This document shows positions 1 through 12,200 of a stretch of DNA of 64,000 bases, piece by piece. The notes beneath the pieces are model-generated. The model worked only from the letters and a program-made list of their open reading frames with translations, did not search any database and was not told where the DNA came from. This DNA is from Tetrahymena elliotti 4EA. Its lineage: Eukaryota > Ciliophora > Oligohymenophorea > Hymenostomatida > Tetrahymenidae. The translations under genes were made by a program, and so were the position numbers. Each line of letters opens with the position of its first letter. Positions within the stretch are counted from its first letter, which is position 1. Location: assembly GCA_000231825.2 (NCBI GenBank), contig JH720295.1, positions 1,705,205-1,769,204 of the forward strand. Direction: 5' to 3'.

Positions 1-1
1 A

Positions 2-972
2 ATCAACTGCTATCTTTAGGTTAATCAAAGTGAATAAGCTATAGTTCTTCTCTTTAAAATTGCCCATCTTTATGACAGAATTCTAACGTATTTTTCTTAT
101 CTGAAATTAAATTTAAATGATGAGGATTGCATTTTCATTGTTTTTGAAAGATGATTGAATGAATTTATTAATTGATTTAATTTTTTTTAAATATAAAGTA
201 ACATTGAAAATATTGATTCACCCTCTTTGAACAGAGTTCAAGGACTGAATGAGCCATTGAATTTATAATGTTTAGGATTATCTAATAATAACGAGAGACT
301 AGCAAAAATATTCCCTTATGTGATTTAGAATTAAAATCTTAATTATGTGAGAATTCCACCCAGATGTCTCCCTTCTAAAAAAATTGATGGTTATCAAAAA
401 GAAATAGAAGATGAAATAAAGTCGTTGTAGAACGAATACGAGAAAAGGGCTCAACCATTTGAATAGCATAATACTACTTTAATAGCAGGATCATCATCAG
501 CTAATTCTAGAACAATTGGAGTCAGCAATTAGAATTTAGAGACTAGAACTGATAATGAATTATAAAATCAATTAGTAAGTGGTTAATTGTTTTTTAATTT
601 ATTTTAATTTATTTTATTTAATTAACCAATAGAACAAAAGAAACAATTTAATAAAGAAAAAACAAGATCAATCTTTAGAAGAATTTAGAAATATGGGAAC
701 CAAATTTGCTACTCTGCATCAATTTATCATGGTTCTATTATTGTTTTCTATTGGTGATATACTCTTTGATAAAATCATCACTAAGCTAAAAGACTAAGAA
801 TTCCAAAGACAATCTAGGGAATTATTTACTGAGTAAATTCTATTTATCCAATCAATTTTATTTTTATTTATCTTCTATTTTTAAAAGACTTAAATATATT
901 ATTGATGCTCACATTACAGCAGATATTGGCAAAGAATTTAATAAGTACAAACCTGCTTCTGAAAGAAGATGA
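2..972 (+). CDS. C-terminal part of an unrecognised membrane protein
   Basis: The gene runs in from the left edge. Four exons join in frame (2-87, 199-574, 633-832, 888-972) through short GT..AG introns and end at TGA 970-972, giving the last 248 residues. In-frame TAA/TAG codons must be glutamine. The first part is mixed polar; a middle stretch (KKIDGYQKEIEDEIKSLQNE) looks helical or coiled-coil; then comes one hydrophobic segment (HQFIMVLLLFSIGDILF) that could be a membrane anchor; the tail is charged and ends KPASERR. I do not recognise the family. A tail-anchored or single-pass protein is an inference from the one hydrophobic stretch near the C-terminus. The start lies outside the window. 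The joins are well supported because all phases agree. Confidence 0.7.
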
Positions 973-1540
973 TCAAATCTATTATTTAATCTGAATACTA
1001 TTAAAATAACTCACCTAACATATTAGTGATTATAAAAGAGAAATATAAAAATAATACCTGTGATAATCAAAAACATTTAATAAGTTTTATTTAAAAATTG
1101 TTTAGAAAATATATTAACAAAACTTAAAATTTGTTTTTAAAATGAACTGATAAAGATGTTTTCTCCTTAGTATCTCACGATTTTTCATTTTATTTTTTAT
1201 TTATTGTGTAAATTTCCAAATTATCAAGTGAGGACTGAGTTTAAAATTTGAAATTTATTAATTTTTGTAATTTCAACTTTTGATCTTTTCTTTTTATTTT
1301 TATCAGTTCAAAAGAGAAACTAAGTCATATTACATATCAAAACATTAAAAATGAATTAATTTTTTGGCTTGGTTTATTTAGAGTGTATTCTTAAATCCTT
1401 CAAAAAACAAAGAAAAATTTTATGTGCTCAAAAATTGCAGATACATTATTGAATCTACGAAGAATATTTGATGTAACTTTGTTGCAAATCTATCTAGACA
1501 ATCAATTAGATAGCTCAATAACGCCTCAACAATTTTTATT
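973..1540. other. A/T-rich intergenic stretch
   Basis: No convincing gene on either strand between the TGA of the left-edge gene and the start of the carrier duplication. Short frames are what chance gives in this base composition with a single stop codon. Confidence 0.5.
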
Positions 1541-1889
1541 TTTCAAAAAGGGAATTATGATTTTTAACTAAAAATTTCAATAAATTGTACATAATTAAGT
1601 AACATTTACACTTTTCATCATGATTTTTTTTGACTAATATACATTTATTTAATACTTCAGATAAGTATTTGTAAACAAAGAAGCAATAAAAATAAATTAT
1701 TTTATTCAATATTTTTAGAAAAATAAGATATTGTTGTTTGAAGCATTCTTTTTTATTGAAATAAATTTTCTCATTAAAATAACTTAACAAATCAATAAAA
1801 AATTATTTTTATTTTCTTTTCTTTTTAAAATTTTGAGAGAGACTATCATATTAAATAAAATGCAAATTCATTCAAAATGAAAGTAATAG

Positions 1890-2684
1890 TCAATTTAATT
1901 TTATTTGTACCTAATCAAAACCAGAAATAGTAGCACCAGCTGCAAAACTCCTAAAAATAAGCCTTTGAATAATAAGCGAACTCCTCCTTCAGAAATAATC
2001 AATTTGAAACTTTAAAAAGAACTCTCATAAGTTTAATTATTCGTTATCATATCTTCTAAAAGTATCTTTTGGATGAGTAAGAAAGTGAGCAAAATTAGTA
2101 ATAGCCCAGCCAAGTCCTAAATTGGCTAAGAAACTATCATTTATAGGAACATAATTCTTAAACGAATCATAAAAGCCAAAATAAATACTTCTGTAAATAG
2201 TTACTCCTAAACTAGAAATTAAAAATCTTTTATAAAGAGAAAAAATCCTTGGATTTATTATCATTTTATTTTTTAACATATCATTTGAGTAAAATATTGC
2301 TATAGAGGTAAAACCTGCTAGACCTCCAGAGGCCATATTGCCAATAAAGAACTTTCTGAAATCATCTTCTCTTTTGACTTCAAATACTCTCTTAAAAAGC
2401 CCATTAAAAGCAAAATTTAAAGATTGAATTGGAAAATAATAAAAAAACTTTTTAAGTTATATTGCCATAAACCTCTAGAACCTACTCTTTTTATGCAATC
2501 AAAAATACCTTCATATCTTTTTTTCTAGCAAACCTTATTTTATATTATACTCTTGCTCTGTTATAATCATCTTAACTCTATCTATAGGATAAATCATTGA
2601 TTTCGATATGGAAGCAGTAATTCCACTTATCCCAAAGTCTTTGACAAACTAATAAGGGATAGATGATGGATTTTTTTCTGTCAT
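1890..2684 (-). pseudogene. ADP/ATP-carrier-like copy 1, broken
   Basis: Begins with the same first residues (MTEKNPSSIPYQF) as the other two copies and follows them closely. Compared with the intact copy at 5176-6048 it has at least three lesions: a 1-base loss in the run near 2445-2455 that shifts the frame after the second helix region; an in-frame deletion of about 25 codons in the second carrier repeat, so that 'MIINPR' runs straight into the LYKGF-like motif; and a 2-base loss near 2050 right after HPKDTFRRY, after which the frame meets TGA. Its first signature (YPIDRVK) is the best match of the three copies to the carrier P-x-[DE]-x-x-[KR] motif, so it once was a working gene. Sequencing error is an alternative for the single-base change but not for all three lesions. 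Confidence 0.75.
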
Positions 2685-3476
2685 TTATCTAAAAAATGAA
2701 AAGGTTATTTTTAATTTTTTATCCAAAATATTATTTATCTGATCAGAATTGTTTTCAAGATTTATAATCAACCTATTCCCCTAAAATATCTAAAAAAATT
2801 TCAAATTCTTTCATATGTTGTAAATGATTTATTTTCTTACTTTCTTCAAAATATTTTTTTATTTCTTGCAAATAATATTTATTTCCACCTTTTACAAAGA
2901 TTTTTAATTTTCAATCTATATTTCAGTTCGAATTATCCCAAAAAATGCCATTTTTCTGAAAAATTAATTCAAAACCATTAGTTCTTTTCTAAATATTTTT
3001 TATTGGAGATTTTAATTTGAGGAAACTAAGTAAGATTACATCTAAAAAATTAATTTTTTGTCCTATTGGCTTGATTAATCAATAATTTGAATAGATTGTG
3101 CATAATTAAATAACAACATTTAAGCTTTTAATTACGATTTATTTGACTCAACCGTATTTATTTAATGCTTCAAATAAGAGTTTTTTCTACATATAAAAGC
3201 GAAATAAAAATATCTGATTTTAAAGATATTATCAAAAAAAAAACAATATAAAGCTGTTTGAAGCTTTCTTTTTTATTGGAATAAATATTTTAAATAAAAT
3301 ACCTAACTCATAAAATCAAAAAAAAAATAGAAGAATAATTTTAAAAAAAACCAAAAATTAAACAACAAAATTAGAGTATTCTTTTATTTTCATAAAAATT
3401 TATTTTAAAGCATGAATAACAAGAAAAAATTATTATTATAATAAATGTAAATTTAAGAAAGAATGAAAGTAATATT

Positions 3477-4310
3477 TCAATTTAATTTTGTTTGTATCAA
3501 ATTAAAACCAGAAATAGTAGCACCACCTGTAAAACCCCTAATAATAAGGGGATTTAAGTTATTGAATAATAAATGAGCTGCTCCCTATTTAGAAATAATC
3601 AATTAGAAACTTTAAAAAATGCTAACATATATTTTATTATTCGTCAACATCTATGCTCTAACAATATCTATTGGACGAGTAACAAAGCTACCAAAATAAG
3701 CAATTGTCCACCCTAGTACTAAATTGGCTAAGAAACTATCTTTAAAAGGAGCTAAATGCTTAAATGAATCAAAAAAGCCAAAATAAATACTTCTGTAAAT
3801 AGTAACTCCTAAACTAGAAATTAAAAATCCTTTATAAAGAGAAAGAATCCCTTCATTTCTTATAACCTTTTTATAAGCATCAATCATACCTTCGTATTAT
3901 CTTTATTTACCAGGTTAAAAATCATTAGCAATTTTCATTTACAGCATATCCTTTTAGTAAANNNNNNNNNNNNNNNNNNNNNNNNNNNNNNNNNNNNNNN
4001 NNNNNNNNNNNNNNNNNNNNNNNNNNNNNNNNNNNNNNNNNNNNNNNNNNNNNNNNNNNNNATAGCGAATGATACTAACTAAATTATTTTTCCATAAAAA
4101 TCTAGGACCTACAGTCTTAATGCAATCAAAAATATCTTAATATCTTTTTTGTAGCAAACCTTATTTTATATTTTACTCTTGGAATGTTAGGATCATATTA
4201 ACTTTATCTATAGGGTAAGTCATTGATTTCGATATGGAAGCTGTAATTCCACTTATTCCGAAGTCTTTGACAAACTAATATGGGATAGATGATGGATTTT
4301 TTTCTGTCAT
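3477..4310 (-). CDS. ADP/ATP-carrier-like mitochondrial carrier, copy 2 (interrupted by assembly gap)
   Basis: Mitochondrial carrier family protein resembling the ADP/ATP translocator, which swaps ATP and ADP across the inner mitochondrial membrane. Both ends are readable: the start (MTEKNPSS), the first signature YPIDKVN, the second-repeat block LYKGFLISSLGVTIYRS followed by IYFGFFDSFK (close to the translocator's LYRGF..S..G...YR..YFG.YD), and the third signature RPIDIVRAQM. The end is TGA 3477-3479. The 100 N at 3962-4061 remove part of the region between repeats one and two; the equivalent piece of copy 3 is about 143 bases, so the N count is not the true size. Here the third repeat reads RAQMLTNN where copy 3 has RRYMITSN. 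Integrity across the gap cannot be judged. Confidence 0.75.
3962..4061. other. Assembly gap (100 N)
   Basis: A run of exactly 100 N inside carrier copy 2, between near-identical repeats. A round-number gap placed within a tandem duplication suggests the assembler failed on the repeat; the copy number of this array may therefore be underestimated. Confidence 0.98.
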
Positions 4311-5175
4311 TTATCTAAAAAATAAAAATATTTTTTTAATTTGTATATCCACTTAATGTTTTATTAATTTTTTTAGTGTTAAGTAATGTGATTATTAATA
4401 TCAAAAATATTATTCATCTGATCAGAATTGTTTTCAAGATTTTTAATTAATTTGTTCCCTAAAATATCTAAAATAATATTAAATTCTTTCAGATTTTATA
4501 ATCTATTTATTTTCCTTCTCACTTTCAAATGTTTTTTTAATTTTGAGCAAATAAAATTTATTTTCACCTCAATTTTACAAAAATGCTTAATTTTCAATCT
4601 CTCTTTCAGTTGTAATTTTCCCAAAAATGCCATTTTCCTGAAAAATTTATATTTTGAAGCCATTTGTTCTTTTGTACATATTTTTTATTGGAGATTTTAA
4701 CTTTAGATTCAAAAAATAAAGGAAGCTAAGTAAGATTACATCTAAAAATAAAACAATGAATTAATGTTTTAGTTTATTTCACTTGATTAATCAATAATTT
4801 CAATAAATTGTATACATAATTAAATAATTGAAACTTTTAATCATGATTTATTTGACTATACCATATTTATTTAATGCTTCAAATAAGTGTTTTCTCCAAA
4901 CAAAATGAAAATATCTGATCTTAAAGACATTATCATAAAAAAAATATAAAGCTGTTTGAAGCTTTCTTTTTTATTGGAATAAATATTTTAAATAAAATAC
5001 CTCACTTACAATCAAAAAAAATAGAAGAATAACTTTTTAAACCAAGTTTTAATTAAAATTTAAACAAATAAATTGCAAAATTAAAATTTTTTTATTTTCT
5101 TTTAAACTATTAATAATATAATAAAAAATTATTTTTATAATAAACGTAAATTCAGGAAAGAATAAAAGTAATATT

Positions 5176-6048
5176 TCAATTTAATTTTTTTTGTATCCAA
5201 TCAAAACTAGAAATAGTGAAACCAGCTGTAAAACTCCTAAAAATATTGCTATTTAAGCCTTTGAATAATAAGCGAACTCCTCCTTCAGAAGTAATCAATT
5301 TGAAACTTTAAAATGCACTCTCATAAGTTTAATTACTCGTTATCATATATCTTCTAAAAGTGTCTATTGGATGAGTAACAAAGTGAGCAAAATAAGTAAT
5401 AGCCCAGCCAAGTCCTAAATTGGCTAAGAAACTATCTTTTATAGGAGCATAATGCTTAAACGAATCATAAAAGCCAAAATAAATACTTCTGTAAATAGTT
5501 ACTCCTAAACTAGAAATTAAAAATCCTTTATAAAGAGAAAGAATCCCTTCATTTCTTAATACCTTTTTATAAGCATCAATCATACCTTCATATTATCTTT
5601 ATTTACCAGGTTAAAAATCATTAGCAATTTTCATTTACAGCATATCCTTTTAGTAAATTATTACTGTAGAGGTAAAACCTGCTAGACCTCCAGAGGCCAT
5701 ATTACCAAAAAAGTACTTTATGAAACCATCTTCTCTTTTGAAATCAAATATCCTCTTAAAAAGCCCATTAAAAGCAAAATTCAAAGATTGAGCTGGAAAA
5801 TAGCGAATGATACTAACTAAATTATTTTTCCATAAAAATCTAGGACCTACAGTCTTAATGCAATCAAAAATACCTTAATATCTTTTTTTTTGTAAACCTT
5901 ATTTTATATTCTACTCTTGTAATGTTATGAGCATCATAACTATATCTCTAGGGTAAATGATTGATTTCGATATGGAAGCAGTAATTCCACTTATTCCGAA
6001 GTCTTTGACAAACTAATAAGGGATAGATGATGGATTTTTTTCTGTCAT
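5176..6048 (-). CDS. ADP/ATP-carrier-like mitochondrial carrier, copy 3 (intact)
   Basis: A single uninterrupted frame of 290 residues from ATG 6046-6048 to TGA 5176-5178, the normal size of a mitochondrial carrier (about 300). Three-fold carrier repeat structure is visible. The block SLYKGFLISSLGVTIYRSIY then FGFYDSFK is typical of ADP/ATP translocators. The third signature HPIDTFRRYMIT sits exactly where translocators carry the nucleotide-binding RRRMMM motif, but only the two arginines and one methionine remain. The first signature YPRDIVMM has lost its usual basic residue, and the second has YQKDML where P-x-D is expected. So the fold is clear, while strict ATP/ADP exchange is doubtful; another nucleotide or a decayed paralogue is possible. 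Expected location is the inner mitochondrial membrane. In-frame TAA/TAG codons are read as glutamine. Confidence 0.85.
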
Positions 6049-7264
6049 TTAATTTGTATATTAAATTAATCATTTATTATCTTTTTTTAAGTTAAATAAT
6101 TTGATGATTAAGATCCAAAATATTATTAATCTGATCTGAAAATATCTAAAAAAATATCAAATGCTTTTAACTATTTATTTTCTTACTCAAAATGTTTTTC
6201 TATTTGCAAATAACATTTACTTTCACCTCAATTTTAAAAAAATGTTTAATTTTCAAACTATCTTTCAGTTACCATTATCCCAAAAGTGCCATTTTTATTA
6301 GTTTCTAAATACATTATAAAAATGGAATTAAATCCTTTCCTTTTATATTTCAAAGGCTTTAGGTTTATGGAATTATCTCATAAAAAAAAAATCTAAAATA
6401 ATTAATTTTTATAAAAGTGATATTTGTTGATTTTACTGTATTTCCTCATTTGAACTGTACAAGCTTTTTGTGCCTCATAATTCACACACTTATTTCAATA
6501 CAAATATTCTAATAGTATTTTTAAAATATGAAATTTCTGTCTATCATCTGAAATATGTGGTAAATGTAGTCCTATTAAAAGTATAAAATATATTAGTGAT
6601 GTAAAAGAATTTTGAATAAGAATATTACAATTCAGATAAATTAAGGAGGAGGTCTTTTTTTTATTTTAAAAATTGATGTATTTAATCTATGCTTATTTTT
6701 ACTTTATCACTTTAATAAGTAGCTCGTTGCAATATAAAGAATAATAAGAAAGTTTTTGTTAAATATAAATGTAAGAGCTTTAATATTAATAACTTAAAGT
6801 ATAAAATTGTAAGAATAATATTGTTTTTCGAATAAAAATAAGGAGATAAAAAATAAGAGGATTTAGTAAAGAGTTGAGAGTAAAAAATGTAATTTTTTTA
6901 CAGATGATATAAATATTAATTAATCAGTAATCAAATAAAGGCATACATAAATTAGTTTATTATAATTAAATGTAAGTTAAAAAATGTTTAGAAAAGGTTA
7001 GTAAAAGGTTTAGAAAGGAAGGGATTAGGAATTTGTTTAAGATATAAATGCAAAAACAAAGGAATAGTTTGATTTGATTGATTTTATTTGTTTGTTTGTT
7101 TTGCTTGAAATTGAAATAATTTAAGGTTGAAAATATGTAATAAATTGTACTTAAAGAATTGAATTTATATTTAAGTAGGAATTTCATTTTATTTATTTTT
7201 CTTTTATTATTTTTATTTTCTTAAATTATCATTCATTCTTACTCATTTAATTAGTTTTTAATAT
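6049..7264. other. A/T-rich intergenic stretch
   Basis: The first ~250 bases still resemble the upstream flank of the carrier units. The rest holds no gene I can support; a 73-residue frame near 6966-7187 (-) is low-complexity F/L/N/K sequence of the kind random A/T-rich DNA gives. Confidence 0.5.
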
Positions 7265-7552
7265 TCATTTATGTTGATTCATCTGCTATTTCAACATAGC
7301 ATGCTCAACAATTTACTTTTATTTTTTACTCCTACTTTATGCTATTGAAGTTTACTATATTTTTTTTAGTTTTACATCTTTGAATTATTTTATTATAAAT
7401 GTTGTTGTTATTATTGCTGATGCTGCCTTTATAAATTTATTAGAATTGTTTGCTTAATTTTTAGAATTAATGATGTCTATGCTAATAATAACTATATGAA
7501 ACTTACTTTTCTATATTTGAATTTAAGCTTTGAAGATTGTGTTAAAATTCAT
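7265..7552 (-). CDS. Weak hypothetical ORF, 95 residues
   Basis: ATG 7550-7552 to TGA 7265-7267, lying 136 bases past the stop of the 489-residue gene and in the same direction. It is rich in I, K, N, Q and S. A second frame over the same bases is also open and contains a run of glutamines (around RQHQQ), so the reading frame is itself uncertain. No domain is recognised. A 95-codon frame with one stop codon can occur by chance here, so this is a weak call; it could be 3' untranslated sequence of the upstream gene. Confidence 0.25.
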
Positions 7553-7687
7553 TAAAAGGTGACTAATTAATTTATTTATTTAAATACATTATTTTAATTA
7601 GTTTATTTGATTTTAAATTAAGATATTTTATTATTTATTTTTTTATTTGTTTATTTAATATGTTGGTTAGAGATTAAGTTTATTAAA

Positions 7688-9157
7688 TCAAGAATTCAAA
7701 GTGTGCTTAAGAATTTGGTCTTGATTATTCTAAACATAATATATTATTATTTCTTGAGTTTTTACTTCTAATGTTGCGCATCTCATTCCTTGTGGGAATT
7801 ACAACTTTTTATATTTACGAATTCTAATGAAACTATCATAACACAATATAATTTTGGGTTCATCTTGCTCTTTAAACTCGTTTTATTGTGAATCATCTGC
7901 AGTAGGGTGATTTTAATTGTTTGGATGGAAAACTTATATATCTAACATTTGTTTTTCTCCTTAGCTCTTCATCTTAAAGTAGCTTTGACGACCTCTCAAT
8001 ATGTCGAAAATATATAAAAGTCCAGAATCACTTGCACCTATAACCTCCTATTAAGAAGATTAGTTTTTATGAAGTCTCATTTTGAAGATTACTTAGCAAT
8101 CTTCTGTGAATGCCTCATAAATAATCTTGAAATCATTTAAAGGTACTTAATTCTAAAAGAAATTCTATAAGCCTTATTCATTAATATCAAGGGAGTATGA
8201 CCAAAAATAGTTTCCGCTATTGCAACATATGTACCATTATTTATTTTCTTCACTACCCCAGCCTACTAAATTGTTTATGCTGCAGTTTTCACCAAAGCAA
8301 TCTTCTTTAGGCTTGATATTCTATATGTTTGATATAATTTTATTATCTATTGTTATTACTTATATGTGCATATCCCCTTTTTACACAATTACAAATAGAT
8401 TTCCAAAATAGACAAAAGCATCAAAGTTTTATACTTTTTTTTAAAGTAATGAATAGCTCTCTTTCAATTACCACCTCCACATATACAAAGAATCATCCTC
8501 TAAGTGAATAAAAATAATAGATTCTTGTTTGATTATCTAAAACTTCAATTCCTTTATTCTCTTATTAAAATGCTCTTAACAAATTAATTTATCTTGCTAT
8601 TCACCTGCTGGAATATATTTTATTTGTAAAGTATCATCTTTAGATAAAGCAAAAATTGTTGTTTCCAATGGCAATTCGGGGTAATTGTTATTTTTTAACA
8701 TTCTAAAACAGATTAATTTCATCTCATTTTGCTTCTCAAATGAATCTTTCTTGTTAGAATAACTCTCTGTTTGACTATTCTATGCTATGTCATTTTCAAA
8801 ATTTTCTATCTTTTACATCATAGGCTATTATGGTAATTTCTAATTATTTGCTTCTAACTAATTTTAATGCTATTGCTAATCATATTAATCTCTCTCATCG
8901 CTTTAATCTTCATTCTAATCCATTTCGTGTTCCTATTAACTCTAAGAATTGCTATTTTAATTTGCTTCATTATCATAACTATTTAAGTTCTCTATCTTCT
9001 GATGTATTATCTATTTTTTAAATTTATTTAAAATTTTTATTTATTCCCACAAATCTTATAATTTAAAATTTCGAAAGAATTTAACAGATAATATTTCATC
9101 CAAAAAATACAATACGGGGTTATTCAAAACTTAATTTTTATCAATTTTTTATTCCAT
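7688..9157 (-). CDS. Orphan 489-residue protein, beta-rich, possibly propeller-like
   Basis: One exon from ATG 9155-9157 to TGA 7688-7690 with many in-frame TAA/TAG (Gln). The N-terminal ~35 residues are mixed (LNNPVLYFLDEILSVKFF), then a long Q/N/S/D-rich linker to about residue 150. From there short hydrophobic beta-type strands separated by acidic turns repeat to the end (examples: IIFIHLEDDSLYMW, NLFVIVQKGDMHIQVI, EVIGASDSGLLYIFDI, KIILCYDSFIRIRKY). The spacing and the 'GLLYIFD' type strand endings look like a degenerate WD40-type propeller, but no repeat carries a clean WD or GH, so this is only an inference. There is no signal peptide or membrane segment, so it is likely soluble. It is co-directional with the B-box gene upstream (140 bases between them). 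Confidence 0.75.
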
Positions 9158-9297
9158 TATTTCTTTAAGTAAATTTGGAAATAAAGTATTAAAAAATAAA
9201 TAAAATTAGTTTCCCCCAAAGTAAAATAGAAAATAAAAAAGAAATATTTGGTAAATGCAAAAGATCTAATTTTATCATTTGCTTAGTATGTTTTTGA

Positions 9298-12200
9298 TCA
9301 AGAAAAGTTGAAAAAATGCTGTGCAATTAATTTATTTACTTAATGGTTAGATGATGATGTAGGAGGTACTGCAGATAAGATAGGGGAGACAGATGTCATA
9401 GTGGTAACAGCAGTTGAAGGTTATTGAGATGGGAGTTGAGGTAGAGTTGTTAAACCTAATTAATTTAGCTGTGATTGGGTGAAAGTGATTTTATTATCTC
9501 TAATATCATAAATCCATTTTTTGATAGTTCCTTCTACGACTGAGTATTATTTAGCCAAATCTTTGATTTATGATCCTTAGGTGTATTCGACATATGCTTT
9601 TAGCTTAGTATCATCTTAATGATGTTTTTTGGGTTATTTTGATTTTTGTGTTTATTATTCTTGGTTATCTTCAGGTAGAACTTAAGCTGGAAAGCTGACC
9701 ATTAATTTACCATTGCTGTTATTGATATTGGTAGTTTGATTAGAGTAATTATTAGAATATTAGGGTGAGGCATTTTATAGGCGTGATGGATTATCTATCA
9801 ATGATTAGACTGATTATTTAGATGGGATATTTAATATTTGCTATGATAAATTCTAGATAAGAGGTAGATTAGAATGAGAAGAAGTTTTAGAGTTGAGCTC
9901 AATGACTTCCTATTTAGTATGAATTATATCAGAGGAGAGCAATTTATTTTAATTTTCATTGATCATAGGTTCACCAGCTTAATTATTTAATAATTAGCCT
10001 TCGTTTTATGTAGGTAAACTATCTTCTGAAGAGAGTTAAGATTAAGCTATGCCTGTAGAGGAGTTATTCAAGTAGGATTAGCCTTGTTTAGAATGAGAAG
10101 AAAAATTATTTAAAGATAAAATTGAATTTTAGTTCTGATTGTAGACATTTGATTGACCTAAACTTGGTTTTTGCTTAGGATTAGTTTGAATTTTTTTAGT
10201 GGGGCCTTAATCGATACAGCTGTTAAAATCTTGCTTTTAGAATGTGTTTGGTTTATTCAAACCACCATTTTATGGAATTTAATGAATTAAATAATTATTA
10301 GGTGGGTTTGGGTTTACTTTTAAGTGCTAATTATGAATAGGCATACCAGGTGGGTATCTAACATGAGGGGCATGAATATAAAATCCTTAGGGGTGAGTAT
10401 TTTATTAGGTATAGTTGAGATGGGGATCATATAATTAGGCCCCTATGTATTATTAATAATTTTAAATTGGATGGGCTCCAGGCTAATGCTATGTCAAGGG
10501 TGGTGGAGGTCCCGGCATATGCATTTGTTATGGATTGTTGTTATTCATAGGATTAATTTATAATGTCCCTGCAGACTATTGTTATTGTTGTTATTATACT
10601 GAGGGTTGTTGTTAAGAGATTGTTTAATTGGAAGTTTAGATTTAATTTAAGCCATTTTGAATAGAAGTCAAATTATTGGTAGAAGAACCAAGTACATTAA
10701 ATATAGGAACAGGTTGAATAGTCTATGATCCTAAATGTTAGGAGATCTCATCGGTAGTAATTTAGTTCATAATAAAGATAAAATTTTAGAGTTTTTCATA
10801 ATTTTTTTCAAATTATTTGCTAATAACATCTTTTTAATTTCCAGAGCTTTCTGGTTTCTCCTAGTAGGATACAATTTATGGATTATCTTGGGCTTGGTTG
10901 ATTTAATAATGCTTTCTAAAAATTTATCCAAAAAGTTTATAGTCTTTATTATTGTAAGCTTCTGCTATTTTATAATTGTGATAAGCATTATCAATAATTT
11001 CATGGATAGCTTCTTAAAATTTAATAAAAGTCTTTTCATTTTTTTCTAGACTATCTAAGCAAGATTGGTATGATTTTTGAGTAGAACTGACTTAATTTGC
11101 AAAAGATTATTCAAATAGTTTATCAATATTCAAGGCGTAGTGGTCTTTCATGTGATCTTGACAATCATCGCAAATATTCTTTTCGCAAACCATGCAGCAT
11201 AGATTTTATTTACAAAGATTAACATCTCCCATTCTATGATAAACTTAACCATTTGCTGAGCTGCTATCTCTATTGTTATTGTTGTTATTATTATTATTGT
11301 TATTGTTATTGCTGTTATTGTTGTTGTTATTGCTATTGCTAATATTGCTAGAGCCTCCTTTTGAGAGACCTCCATTAGTACTGCTGCTATTGTGGTTACT
11401 GCCATTCATATTAGTTTATCCATTTGCTTAATTGGTGCTGCTATTATTCTGAGAACTGCTTGTGCCATTGGTAGTGCTATTTGTGGTGCTATTTATATTG
11501 TTGCTAGAATTACCTAATTAATTTGTAGAGCTAGTATTTGTGTTAGTTGTGCCATTTGCATTTAACAAATTTTTATTTTACTATTGAATTGAGGAACCAC
11601 TGGCGTTTAGAGTCCCTTGTGTTTACTGGCTTTGCTGAGGCTAATTTTATGAATTAGTTAAATTTTAGGAAGTAGAAGAAGCGGTAGACGAAGAAGCAGA
11701 ATTTGAAGAGTTAACTCCTGATATATTTTACTATGAAGAACTATTTTAAGTAGACTATTATTAATTTAAAATTTATTGCTAAGAAGAGGAGAGAGACTAA
11801 GCCGCGCTGCTAGGATACGGGGGCTAGACAGATTATGACTGGGCTCCTGGCTGCTGAGGTATCAATTAAACAGGAAAATTAAATTAACCATTTCTTTAAA
11901 TAGGCTAAAAAGTGGCTGGATAGAACTTATTTTGTGAATTTTTATCGTACTACCCAAGAGCATTTTATAGAGGCTAATTAGTTTATCCCATGAGGAGAGC
12001 AGTATGGGGTGCTTACTAATAAAATTTAAACAAAATAAATATTTCAAAAACTATTTTCGAATAAATAAAAAAATAATCTTTCTTTGTTAGTTTGATTCTT
12101 TGTTTGTTTGAATAAAATAGTTCAAAAATATGGGCAGGTAGAAAGAAAGAAAAAAGTAAAGTAAATACAGATGAAGACTATGATACTTGCTGCAATTATT

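Larger units (their letters stand above)
1540..6300. repeat. Three-copy tandem duplication of a carrier gene with its flanks
   Basis: Three units of about 1.6-1.7 kb lie head to tail. Each holds one carrier-like gene on the - strand with start codons at 2684, 4310 and 6048 (spacing 1626 and 1738). Non-coding flanks are shared too: the block with 'gaagctttcttttttattgg' and 'taaataaaatacct' recurs near 3265 and 4957, with a diverged version near 1738, and the upstream 'tctgatcagaattgtttt' block recurs near 2738 and 4418. The copies differ by point changes and small indels, so they are old enough to have diverged. Outer limits are approximate. Confidence 0.85.

Noticed and set aside
6966..7187. 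73-residue - strand ORF
   Set aside because: Low-complexity F/L/N/K sequence in A/T-rich DNA; no homology-like motif.
8830..9021. 63-residue + strand ORF
   Set aside because: Antisense to the Q/N-rich linker of the 489-residue gene.
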